Assembly (NCBI GenBank): GCA_021234155.1
Contig: JAJEKV010000081.1
Location: forward strand, 432,467-496,466
Length of the DNA stretch: 64,000 nucleotides
Direction: 5' to 3'
Origin: Isoetes taiwanensis
Taxonomy: Eukaryota > Streptophyta > Lycopodiopsida > Isoetales > Isoetaceae
Shown: in pieces, positions 20,991-32,115 of the stretch
How positions within the stretch are numbered: position 1 is the stretch's first letter
Layout of the letters: the number at the start of each line of letters is the position of its first letter
Position numbers and translations under genes: made by a program
The notes under the pieces: model-generated
The model's input: the letters and a program-made list of their open reading frames with translations, nothing else
What the model was told of the DNA's origin: nothing
Database searches by the model: none

Positions 20991-22309
20991 TGGGAATTGG
21001 CATAACAAAAGCCTGATATATCATCCTTACCTACAGGCAAATGGAAGCATCAACATGTGAGACGAATGCAATATCTAATGCATGAAGTAGAAAGGTAAAC
21101 ATCTGGATGTGAAGGAAAATTATTGTTTGAAGATTTCATGTTGCAAAGCAGAAGACGCAACATGAAATCTTGTGACTATTGCATTAGAGTATGCACAAGA
21201 TAGTGCGGAAAAAAGAAGCAGAATACGTGCAAAGACTTAAATCCATGGACATGAAGCAAAAGTCAAGGCAAACTATAGCATTTTCGCCTCCCAAGGATAC
21301 AAAAGCGACAGGTCTAACTGATAATAACTAAATACGGATTATTATTGACTTAGAAAGGACCAAGGTGACTTTCTTGAAGAGTTTGAGTTTACTTCAAATT
21401 TCTCTCAAGGCAAGCCATTATGCCTCCAAGACAAGCCTCTAAGGTGCTAGTTCATGCAGTTTTAAAAGTAAACATTGCGGGAGTGACAAGTTTTCTTAGT
21501 GCTTGCAAGGTACATTGGAGTATGGATTCAAGAGTATATTGTTTTGTTCACATGGTCTACTTGGTTTCCTTTTGGACACCATATATCAAATCATACTTGT
21601 GCTAGTCCTGCGGCATTTGTATTATAAAGGATATTGTGCATTCAAGGAATTGTTTTCATGACTAAGGAAGGACTGTTTATTAGTCCGCCAATAAGTACAT
21701 GAATAGTTTTAAATATAAAATGGTCAAACTATATGAATAGATCTAAACATAAAATGGTCAAACTACTGTTTAAGAATTTTTGGCAAGGTTTGGAGTAAGC
21801 AAACTGGTGGAACTCGTACTCAGATATTGTACTTGGCACACCAACATAAAGTGATTTCACATGGGACGTTTGAACTTCATAAGACATTCTTAAGTATTGT
21901 GTTAGCTCGAGTAGGCTCCTTTAAAACCATTTTCCCTCTTGTTTTATTTATTCTTCATCCCATCTCTTGCTTTCCTCCCATACCGTCCACCCAATCCTTT
22001 GCCTCAAGCCTGCCCTATTGCTAATTTTTATTTCATTTTGAGGATTCAGATTAGCAACTTGAAATACAATTCATTTCAAATTGTTTGTTTTTTATTGGCA
22101 TAGCCTAATTTTATTAGCAGGCTTGCCTAGCCCTCCCTACAATATTTCTTGGATTTCTAGCCTATCCACATTGCTTAACACGTTAGCAAAATTAACCTTA
22201 ACCATTAGATGCATTAATTTTTGCATCGACGGCCATGGTCATTAGTTAATCCTCTAAATTTCGTCTGCAATAGTTACGACGGTTCTGTGATGAATAATCT
22301 GTTAACTTA
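20991..22309. other. No gene recognised; hairpin and short tandem repeat
   Basis: A perfect 15-bp inverted repeat with a 12-nt loop lies at 21130-21171 (arm AAGATTTCATGTTGC). A 34-bp tandem duplication lies at 21699-21732/21733-21766. The remaining sequence is AT-rich without supported coding. Confidence 0.7.
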
Positions 22310-22716
22310 TTTTTGGGTTGCCCCTAGGGGGGCAAGCCCTTGTCCATATGGGTTTATGGCATATTCCAAGTATATGCTAGTATATGCCAGGAATATGCCA
22401 ATGACTGCTCCAAACTTGCTATAGGGTGTAAACTGGCGGTGGTCGCTGTTCTTAGGCATCCATTTAAGAACCGGCTAATCGGTGCTTAAGCGACAGAGTT
22501 GCTACTCTTCTTGAAGGTCCCGAGCCCCGAGAGGCACGGGAGGAGGGGAACACTTGCCCAATCCACGCGCACCCGAGCGTGTGGACGGCCTGTGAACAAA
22601 TGGCAACCGAATGCTTCTTAAAGTGATCTGTTCTTCGTGGTCATATCTTTTTGTATTGTCTGCATCTGAACATTCTAGAAACGGTCTAACCAGCTATTGT
22701 CGGACTCTAGTTGGAC
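22310..22716 (+). repeat. Dispersed non-coding repeat, copy 2
   Basis: Close copy of 19125-19419 carrying two extra segments: a GC-rich stretch of about 67 bp (from CCGAGCCCCGAGAGGCACGG) and about 60 bp before the shared 3' end. Either copy 1 lost them or copy 2 gained them. Confidence 0.8.
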
Positions 22717-23283
22717 GAGCAAATTTAGATGCAGCGGATGCAGATGAACTCCTTTATGGCAGAATCTGGCCTTCAAGAAAGGATATGCTTTCATCTTCTA
22801 CAGCACGGTATGTTCTTAATCTGATTTTGCATGCGTTTGGAGCTTTGTGGATCGAAACAATGCCATAGCCACAGGAAGCTTTGCGTTGCCATAGCCTTGT
22901 CTGATGTTTGTTTCTTATGTTTGTAGATTAGAACGCTTTAGTATTATCCTATGAATATCATACAAGACATATTTTTCTCTGGATCATGTATATTATTCAT
23001 CACCTCTCTGTCAATTTGTTTTTGCGAATCATTGAATATTTCTAGAGCTACTTCTTTACTACAAGTTCATGTCCCCTGCTCAGAAAATAGTGCAGAGATT
23101 GGAATTCTACCTATGCCAGTAAGTTATTTGATTTTTTCAAGTCTAATTAATATAGTGCTGCTCTCATTCTTGTTCACATAATGCACTCACCTAAAGAATT
23201 ATGGGTAGAGCTGTCATGCAAACTAACATGGTATTTCTGCTATGTCCTGCTTGATGGCGTTCTTGGTTGTTATATTTCAAGTT
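22717..23283. other. Unassigned; one possible exon
   Basis: 22723-22809 reads openly as a peptide containing DELLYGRIWPSRKDM with a GT following (ACGGTATGTT), which looks like an exon, but I do not recognise the family and see no clear partner exons. Confidence 0.3.
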
Positions 23284-23465
23284 AATGCCATTGATCCGAC
23301 CCATCGGATCGGTATTCTCAAATGGGCAAGCATGCATCTCTTGCATGCATGCATGTATTGCATGCATTTTCTGTGGCCCTGGTTCGTTTGGGATCGCTAT
23401 TTCTTGCAGCCTCTTCATCGACTTCTCATCAGCATTTTCTCCTCTCTCAGCAGTTCCCTTGACTC
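23284..23465 (+). repeat. 182-bp direct duplication, copy 1
   Basis: Repeated at 23669-23850 (offset 385) with few differences. Both carry a GCATGCAT-rich core of RY (CATGCA) motifs followed by CTGTGGCCCTGGTTCGTTTG. Confidence 0.9.
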
Positions 23466-23668
23466 TCTTTTTTTGATACCAAGCAGGGGAGGGGCTTCTC
23501 CCTGCTTGGTTTGACAGTTTGACGTCATTTTCCATATTGGGACATGTTCTTCCCCGATCTTGTCCCCTTTTTGGCCATCCTTCAGCCTTCGACCTTGTCC
23601 CATTTTAATAAGGAAGTTCTCTTTTTGTCGGGAGCTTTTGTCTGTTTTCATGCGAGCCCTTATTCGAT

Positions 23669-23850
23669 AATGCCATCGATCCGAGCCATCGGATCGGTAT
23701 TCTCGAATGGGCGAGCATGCATCTCTTGCATGCATGCATGTATTGCATGCATTTTCTGTGGCCCTGGTTCGTTTGGGGTCGCTATTTCTTGCAGCCTCTT
23801 CATAGACTTCTCATCGGCATTTTTTCCTCTCTCAGCAGTTCCCTTGACTC
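23669..23850 (+). repeat. 182-bp direct duplication, copy 2
   Basis: Partner of 23284-23465. It is followed at 23893-23941 and 23942-23989 by a separate 48-49 bp tandem duplication (TTTTTGTCGC...CGAGGTTG). Confidence 0.9.
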
Positions 23851-24009
23851 CTACCCACCCTCTCTTAATGTGTATATTATTGTAAATGTTGTTTTTTGTC
23901 GCATGGCATGCGTGACCAGCCTCTCGCTTTTTCGAGGTTGATTTTTGTCGCGTGGCACGCGTGACCAGCCCCTCGCTTTTCGAGGTTGTTGTTTTCTTAT
24001 CTTTGTGTT

Positions 24010-24540
24010 CTAGTTTGTTGATGTGCAGGTACAGTGGGATGCGCGACTCCGTCTTCTTCAGGCTTCGTGGGTTTCTTTGTGGGAGCGTTTTTTTGCAGCC
24101 TTACGTTGTGTCCAAGCCCCTTGCTGAGGGCTTATCACTAGGGTTTTTCCTCGAAAACCTGAAAGGGCGAGGTTTTGTAATCTCGGCGATAAGCTCTCGG
24201 AGGTACACTTAACCGACATCTGTAGAATTTTTTTTTTGGGTCCAGATGATGTAACTGGATATTCCCTGTGTTTATTCATTGTGGGTAGCTTGCAAATGTG
24301 CAGCTACCCACTTTCAACCATTGTAGAATTCTGCTGAGATGAATGAAAAGCCTAGCTAGCGAGAGCTTTTGTCATGCGAGCCTTTATTCAAGAAGTAATG
24401 TCTTTTTCTGTAGCTTTATTATTGGTGACAAACATGGACTTATTATAGAGATATTATATATGCAAATCCTTACTATATTTTAACACTCGCTATGAGCTAA
24501 TGCTTTTTCGTCTTCCAGCTTTTTGGAGAGCTCAAGCCAA
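24010..24540 (+). other. Possible 5' exon of the PIMT-like relic
   Basis: An open stretch (24038-24212) encodes a basic, hydrophobic peptide beginning MRDSVFFRLRGFLC that could be an old organelle-targeting leader for the methyltransferase relic downstream. There is no homology support; inference from position only. Confidence 0.25.
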
Positions 24541-25811
24541 GGACAAGGAGGGGCTGATCGAAATGTTGTAGCGGGGGCTATAAAATCAAGAAAAGTGGTT
24601 GAAATCATGGAGCTCATTGATCGAGGTTTGCTTGTTCCACATGGTGAAATCGCCTATGTTGATAGCCCAATGCCAATGGATATAATGCAATAATATCTGC
24701 CCCACATATACATGGTGCCTGTCTTGAGCTGCCAGAAAATCATCTTTAGTTTGGAATGCATGCTCCTGATGTTGGTTCAGGCAAGTTAATGTTTTAGAGT
24801 CTGAATTATGCTTTAGCTAAAAAATATAAGAGCCCATCTTTATTATCGAGAAAATGAGAAATGTTAATTTCACGTAGAATGTCGTCTGTTGGATTCATGG
24901 AAAGCATAGATGCAAATAAGTGCTGACTGAGTAATAGTCATAGTTAGAATTTTTGTAGGGAATGGAAAGGATAAGTGCAAATAAATGCTGACTAAAAAAT
25001 AGTTATAGATAAATTATGCAGGGAATGGGGAGGAAGTAAATCAAGGAATGCCATGAAAGACATCTGATGTTCTTTTTGTCACAAGAATGAACTATCTAAC
25101 TGCAGCATTTGCTCTGTTGGTTGTAATTCATGTAATCCGTTCGGAATATGAAAATCCACCAGGAAGACAATAGATATCCGTGATTGATCAGCTTCAACTA
25201 TAGCCATGGAACTGGGATTTGCATTCATTACTACTGAACGATTTGGAATACGGTGTGTCATGATCCCTCCCAAACAATTCTTCATCTTTCTGTCGTGTTG
25301 TTGGTGTAGAGCACATTCCAGAGCTTGTTGCACAGTCAGTGAAGAATGTAAAACGTAACAAGGCAGCACATCTTTTGGAAGCTGGTTGCTTGTCCTTGCA
25401 TGTAGGAGGTAAGCAAATTTATAGCATATACAGAATATGGATGAAGAATATATCTATAGAAATTTATATATGACATTTTTATATTGTGAATATTGTGAAG
25501 ATGGGCAAGAAGGGTGGCCAGAACATGCCCCATATGATGCTATTCACGTGGGGACAGTAGCATAAAAAATATCACATGCTCTAATGGAGCAGTTAAAACC
25601 TGGTGGACGAATGGTGATCCTCGTAGGCAGTGTTTTTCAGGATCTGGTGATGGTTGACAAAGGACTGGATGGAAAACTTAACCAATGGTCAACAAGTTCT
25701 GTAAGATATGTTCCACTCACAAGTTGTGACTCCCAGCTCGTGGCTATTAAGGACTTGCTAAAGTTGTGCCATGTATACATAGGCGTTCCACAGCTATTAA
25801 CGACATGCTAA
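24540..25811 (+). pseudogene. Protein-L-isoaspartate O-methyltransferase relic
   Basis: PIMT methylates isoaspartyl residues to start repair of aged proteins. Recognisable exons: about 24560-24790 (AIKSRKVVEIMELIDRGLLV, VDSPMP, then after a one-base frameshift SAPHIHGACLELPENHL, a TAG, and the SAM-binding start DVGSG); 25085-25121 (NYLTAAFALLV); 25299-25408 (VGVEHIPELVAQS and LSLHVG); 25501-25811 (DGQEGWPEHAPYDAIHVG, a TAA, LKPGGRMVILVGSVFQDL, SVRYVPLTS). Exon order and introns are retained, and the first donor is GC (CAG/GCAAGT). With two in-frame stops and a frameshift in conserved blocks, it is a decayed non-processed gene. A functional copy presumably exists elsewhere. Confidence 0.85.
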
Positions 25812-26732
25812 ATTGTGGTATCATCATGTATATGTATAGACGTTTTTGGTGTTGTCTTTTTTTTAATTGAAGGCTTATAAGTATATTTATAGAGGTATAA
25901 GTACAAAACTACTTTTTACAGGGAAGTATAACCCATATAGTTTTTGGCATAAGATTAATCATAAAAGTAGCCCAGAACAGATGCATAAGTTCACAACAGC
26001 TTAGAAGAGACTGTCCAGAGGTAAGATAGTATGAAGCTAAAAATGAGATTTGAGGTTCAGATTTCCTGATTTACGGCCTCTGCCCCTGACCATAGTTGAG
26101 AGAGTACAGAAGATGCAAATACATGATTCCGCCATCGTCATATTGAATCGTCCCTTGTTATCTTTGCCCTCGCAGATCATACCCCTGCGAGCGTCATAGT
26201 TTTGATCACAACAGCAGCCGCAGACACATGTCACAACATGCCCTTCCGGGTTCGGTGGCCCGAAGACTTTGATCCACTCCTGGTTCGCTTGTTCATCCAT
26301 CATTAGAGAAAAAATGAGATCACATTTTGTCCCATTAAGGGATGCTTAAAATGCCATGTCAGCTTTTTCAACTGTCCAATAAGAGAAGAGCTCCAGTATA
26401 TCTCATTCCAGTATTATGTGGCAGGCTGTAATTAATGCAGCTGCAACTAACTTCTGTAGTATCATTTTTTCATTATAACTTTTGATCCAGAACTCCGATT
26501 CAAAAACTTTTTGCAGTAATGGGTTCGTCTTCACAAGATCTATCTAGTGATAACCCATTCATACATCTTTTATGGTATAAATATATAAGAAATAAGCAAA
26601 AAATCATATTTTTTTAAGGTTAACGCATATGACCATATTGAAATACATCATAACCATATATCATTGGAAAGATCTTTTCATTCCGCATCTAATGCAACAA
26701 ACGCCGCAACATTTTGACAAGTGGATCAAAAT
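25812..26732. other. No gene recognised
   Basis: AT-rich. A minus-strand 88-codon open stretch (26037-26303) is cysteine-rich (CVCGCCC) but matches no family I know. Confidence 0.6.
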
Positions 26733-27611
26733 TTATGGGGGAAAAACAAAGCCTGAGGCTTCCACGAATTCCTCCAGGATGGCTTGAGTGTTGATTAGAG
26801 ATCTATTGTCCATAGATACCAGCAGGAACGTATCATCTGCAAAATGCCCATTCAAAATCTGATCCAATTCCCCCCTTCCTGGTAGGGTTAGCCCTTGAAT
26901 CAGGTTAGTTGTTTTGGCTTCCTCCAGCTTACTATGGAGGCTTTCCATGATAATAAGAAAAAGAAAGGGAGCCAGAGGGCACCCTTGTTTTACCCCCCTT
27001 TCAAGGGGAAAGAATGGGCCACACTCCCCATTAATCAGAACCGAGGATCTGGAATTGGAAAGAATGGCCTTGAAGAGGAGAATTACGTCGTTTGAGAAAC
27101 CTAAGGCATAGCAGCATTTAAAAAGAAAATTCCAGCTTACCGAGTCAAATGCCTTGGTGATATCCAACTTGATGAGGGCTACATCCTGATTTGAGTCTTT
27201 GGCCCAATGAAGACCCAAAATAGCTGTGACTACATTATCCAGAATGAATCTGTCCTTCAGGTATGCAGCTTGGGAAGTGCTAATTATCCTTTCCAGGATT
27301 ATCTTTAATCTTCTGGCAATCGTTCCTGAGATTAGCTTATAGATAACATTTGACAAAGATATAGGCCTATAGTCCGAAAAGGTAGCAGGCACATCTATCT
27401 TAGGGATGAGAGTGATAAGACTGGTGTTAATTCTTGCATCCAGGCACTTCGATTCCCTGAACTCATTAGCCAGGCATGTAATATCCTCCCCTATAAAAGG
27501 CCACACCTTGATAAAAAATTCCACAGGAAGCCCATCAGGCCCCGGGCTCTTGCCTTTTTCCATTTCCTTTTGCAATAGAGTAGATTTCTTCGCTAGAGAA
27601 AGGTTTCTCAA
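26733..27611 (-). pseudogene. LINE unit A reverse transcriptase (3'-truncated)
   Basis: An open stretch of about 292 codons with LINE RT motifs: GKSPGPDGLPVEFF, LIPKID plus DYRPISLSNVIYK, QAAYLKDRFI, motif A LDITKAFDSVSW, motif B GVKQGCPLAP and motif C HFADD. It ends shortly after ILEEFVEASG, where the thumb should follow. It is out of frame with the upstream endonuclease by one base, so ORF2 is broken between 27535 and 27611. Confidence 0.9.
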
Positions 27612-28920
27612 TACTCAAATTCTCCTCTGGAGTTACCTTTCTTTGCAAATTAATGAAGCCATCCATAACCTCAAGCTGGCAGTCTTTGTTGGTTCCCATA
27701 ATACTTTTAAAATAATCCTTGGCTACGTTTTTAATCTGATTCTCATCAGTGATCTCCTCATCAACAGCCTTAATTTCGAATATGTGGTTCCTTTTAACTA
27801 TGCCCTTAGCTTTAACAAAGAAGAATTTGGAACTTCCCCTTTCATCTTCCTTAATCTCCCTAACCTTTGCCTTAAGTCTCCAACCTTCTGCAATCTTAAT
27901 ATCTTCCTTCTCTACTTCTGCTCGGATTTCTTCCTTATCCTCTTCCAAGGCATTTATAAGCCTCTCTCTCATGTTCTGGAGGTGGAGAGTCTTCTCTAGG
28001 TGCACAGCCTTACCCCAAATCTTAAGCCAGTTTTTAATTGCCTTAGCCACCTTAACCCACAAGTACATCCAACCAGTTCTTCCAGAGGGTTTAGGATACT
28101 TAGCTAGCACCTGCTGAAATCTAGTATTGAACTCATCATGATCCAAAAGACTAGTGTTGAGCTTAAAGTATGTCTTCCTTCTTTTAATGGATTCCTTAGC
28201 CATAATCCTGAGCTGCTGGGGAAAATGGTCTGAAAGAGTGTAGCCCTCCAGATTGTTGACCCTGTTGCTATGATTCCATAAGTTCTCGGAGAGATAGAAT
28301 CTGTCATGTAAACATAAAGTAGGATCCACCCTTTTGTCAGTCCAGCTAAAGGAGTCAGCCTTGGTTCTAGCCAGAGTGAGGTTATTTCCCTCAATTAGGT
28401 TTGACCAAGCCACCTTTTCCTGCTTACCTAAAGGCCTGTAATTCTTATTTTTCATAAAACTGTTAGTAACCATATTAATATCCCCACTTAAAATACATTC
28501 GTCAAACTCCAAATTGTCTAAACTAATCTTAATTTTATTCCAAATCTCCACTCTATCCCCTGGATTATTATAGGCATAGATATTAACTAAAGCAATTCTA
28601 ATTTTAAAAAAAGGGCATAAAAGGATCTGCCATCTGCCATTTCTCCCATTGATCATATAGGTATTGGTCAGATTCAAGCAATTATTCCAGGCAATAGCAA
28701 TCCCAGCAGAAGAGTCATTGGCTGAAATGGACCATATACTAAAATTAGGCGGAAGAGTTCTATTGATAATATCCCTATGATTAAGGTCGTGGATCTTGTG
28801 CTCCTGAATGAACAAAATATCCGGTTTAAGGGAATGAAGACATACCTTAAGCCTTTCCCTTTTGATAATACTATTCAGCCCCTGGAGATTCCAGGTAATG
28901 CAGCTTATGTCCCTATCCAT
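27535..28920 (-). pseudogene. LINE unit A ORF2, AP-type endonuclease part
   Basis: 461 codons from the ATG at 28920. APE-like endonuclease residues are all present: TWNLQG (Asn), IQEHK (Glu), NIYAYN (Tyr), SGDINM (Asp/Asn) and LSDHFP (Asp-His), so the nuclease could be active. A Lys/Glu-rich linker follows. The frame then shifts in an A-rich stretch and ends at RQEPGA instead of running into KSPGPDGLP of the RT. The ATG overlaps the ORF1 stop as TAATG. Confidence 0.9.
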
Positions 28921-30131
28921 TAAATTTTATACTTACCTACAGCCTCTCGGGCTTGAATGGATTGTTTCCTGGGGCTAGCCCGGCTGGGTCCCAAATAGAG
29001 CTTTTTCTTACCTCTGTCCCTTCTTTTATCAACCATCTTCCAGCATTTGTCCTCTAAATCCGTAATTTCTTCAAATGTATGCTGTACCTCTTCCTCTCCC
29101 TTCTTACAGATAGGAACAGGGTCCTCTTGCATGGTGAATACCAAGTTCCCTGTATCAATTCTCACCGACAAATTAGCATTTTTAAACATAAAGACCATAT
29201 TGTTATTGAATTCAATCTTAGGAAGCTCCTGATTGTACACCTGGTCCTTAATCTTGGAAAGAGTGAATTGATTCACATTTAGATTCCGATCAACAATTTT
29301 AGGCTCAGATTCATGCACATCCTTCCTGTCCTCACTAATGCTTGCTTTAGGAACCCAGGCCTGCTTGATATTCTTATGTTGATGATTCTCCTTAGCTGTA
29401 GTGGTTAAGACCGGCCATTTGGAGTAGGAAATCATGATATCCAAATACTCATTCTCCTTGACTCTCGTCTTTATACTCTTGCTCCAGTCAGAATTTATTC
29501 TTTTGGAGACACACACTGAGGGGTAATTGGTTTGAGGGATATTGATCTCAATCACATCCCCCAAGGGTTCAGAGAGAGCCATCAGGTGAGACTTGGTCCA
29601 AAAAGCCGGGGGAAGATTAGAGAAAGATATCCAGGTGGTCGTTTTGATATCCTTATCCGATCCCGGGATGAAGCCAGAGTTCCACCTCATCATGTAGAAC
29701 GGGGCATTAGCAATCATATCTAATTTCCTTCTAAGGATATAGCCAACACACACTTCATCCCTGCACACAATTTGGAATGTTTTATTGTCAAGCTTAAGGA
29801 TCGAGAGGATAGGGATATGTTGAGATTTAGTAATCCAGATCTTGACTTCCTCCTGAGAAGGGCATTTCCGCGGGAAATGGATTAAGATAGCTTTCTTGGA
29901 GAAGAGGTCAGCAGCAGAATTGTCTGGCACGCCAAATAAATCAATAAAACCCTTACCAATATCCTGGCTGACAGAGTTAGTTGAAACAGAAGGAGCATCT
30001 TTCATTAAAATATTCTTATAGGAGGGGGGAGAATCCAAACTTTTAGCTTTGTCGTTCTTGCCCACGACAGGGATAGTATTTGTGATCTTGTTTTCTCCCA
30101 CCTTTGTTTTCGTGATGTTCAGGGCTGCCAT
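28920..30131 (-). pseudogene. LINE unit A ORF1, C-terminal part
   Basis: 403 codons with a DUF4283-like RNA-binding region (KAILIHFPRKCPSQEEVKIW ... ISFSNLPPAFWTKSHL). It ends KYKI with TAA overlapping the ORF2 ATG. It is separated from the N-terminal part (30119-30832) by a one-base deletion compared with unit B, where the frame is continuous across the CDCEN block. Confidence 0.85.
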
Positions 30132-30832
30132 CTTGATCTCCTCGCAATTTCACAGTCGCAGGAACTCACCTCCACCGGATTGAAGTACCCATTGGAGTCC
30201 TTGATCTTACAGGCCTTGGCCAATTTCTTCCTTTTGAGCTGGTAAACTTCCAGGGAGGTTGAAACTGCCTCAAGAGGCTGATCCAAGGCGAGTCCTTGTC
30301 TGAAGGTTTTCCTGTGTCTCTCTATAACATTATCATCCGCCTCTTCCCATCTCTTGATTAATCTGATGCTTGCATTAGAACTTTCCCTCAACCCTTCCCA
30401 TATGATGATCAGGTTTTTCACCTTTGCCAGCATTTCGTCCATGAAGGATCTGAAAATACTATTTTTCAAGCTGCAACAATCCATTTCGGTGTGGCCCTGT
30501 TTTACAGTGATAAGCTTATACAGAGTATTGTCCATCTCTTGAACATAGCCGAAGGTATTCCAAACCCAACCTCTGTCATTCGCTCTTCCGTCCATATAGT
30601 CCTTGTCTATGCCCCTTAGCTTCTCTTTGCATGCCACAATTCCCACCTCTTCATGAACCCCCATACAAAATCTTTGCCGCCTTACGTTGATCGGGATGAT
30701 CTCTAAACCAACGTATAATTCCTTTAAAATGCTCCAAGCTTTATCTCGTCTGTCATCCAACCAAAAAATTTGATTCCATTCATCATCCTCCTTGCTAAAC
30801 TGATTTTTGGATGTGCTTGCTTTGGTTCTCAT
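30119..30832 (-). pseudogene. LINE unit A ORF1, N-terminal part
   Basis: 237 codons from MRTKASTSKN to the frameshift after SSCDCE. Charged and helical; no known domain recognised. Unit B (34970-35404 and 33641-34963) is intact at this frameshift but carries a TAG where unit A has Trp, so each copy has its own ORF1 lesion. Confidence 0.8.
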
Positions 30833-30839
30833 CTTTAAC

Positions 30840-31469
30840 AGAGGCCGAACGGAAAAGGGTAATCTAAACTGCGGACCGAATTCGCTGAGGACCCAAAGAA
30901 GCTGCCGTTACCCAACTCTGTGGGCTACCCCTTCGATTCTCCTTACGCCCCAGGAAATAACTGCCAATGATAGTCTTCCCCTCCCCCGAGAAGAATAACC
31001 AGAATATGACGGGAGATCTGACACCCCGTACCCTCGAAAATCCCAGAGATGCAAAATCTAAAAGACCCACCTGACAGAGACCCTAGATCTGAAGACCCTA
31101 CCCAAACAAGAGAACACTAAACTAATTTGCTACCAAGAACCTCCACACCACGACATCTAAGTCCCTAAGGTGCTGAGAAGGATGAAGATCAAAGAAGGCT
31201 GCCCAATAATATATCGGTTCAACTCCAAACTCCAAGGAAGCACTCATCATGAAAAGATTACGTTCAAATCTGTTGCCAAGAAAGGGCCTGGAGTTGTGAG
31301 CATCCACCCTTAAGGAACCAGGTCTGTCGAAGCATAGAATGCATAAGAAGAAGGAATTGAACCCGAACCTGCAGAAACCAACCCTGGATCTAGACTCAAT
31401 TGCCCATCTAATTAAATTCTCTATAATTCCTAAAGAATCTTGGTTTTCCTCCAGGATGTTAGTGATCCC
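30840..31469 (-). other. LINE unit A 5' leader
   Basis: Corresponds to 35410-36043 of unit B. It contains a leader open frame ending VVVWRFLVAN (31122-31307 and further upstream in frame). It is truncated at its 5' edge by the duplication junction near 31465. Confidence 0.7.
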
Positions 31470-32047
31470 AATTCCCCCCTTCCTGGTAGGGTTAGCCCTT
31501 GAATCAGGTTAGTTGTTTTGGCTTCCTCCAGCTTACTATGGAGGCTTTCCATGATAATAAGAAAAAGAAAGGGAGCCAGAGGGCACCCTTGTTTTACCCC
31601 CCTTTCAAGGGGAAAGAATGGGCCACACTCCCCATTAATCAGAACCGAGGATCTGGAATTGGAAAGAATGGCCTTGAAGAGGAGAATTACGTCGTTTGAG
31701 AAACCTAAGGCATAGCAGCATTTAAAAAGAAAATTCCAGCTTACCGAGTCAAATGCCTTGGTGATATCCAACTTGATGAGGGCTACATCCTGATTTGAGT
31801 CTTTGGCCCAATGAAGACCCAAAATAGCTGTGACTACATTATCCAGAATGAATCTGTCCTTCAGGTATGCAGCTTGGGAAGTGCTAATTATCCTTTCCAG
31901 GATTATCTTTAATCTTCTGGCAATCATTCCTGAGATTAGCTTGTAGATAACATTTGACAAAGATATAGGCCTATAGTCCGAAAATGTAGCAGGCACATCT
32001 ATCTTAGGGATGAGAGTGATAAGACTGTTGTTAATTCCTGAACTCAT
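31430..32047 (-). pseudogene. LINE unit B reverse transcriptase fragment
   Basis: Same RT as 26733-27611 through motifs A (LDITKAFD) and B (GVKQGCPLAP), but it stops at LTLPGRGEL before motif C (FADD) because the tandem junction replaces the rest with unit A leader sequence. A 24-bp deletion relative to unit A removes codons near its start. Confidence 0.9.
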
Positions 32048-32115
32048 TAGCCAGGCATGTAATATCCTCCCCTATAAAAGGCCACACCTTGATAAAAAAT
32101 TCCACAGGAAGCCCA

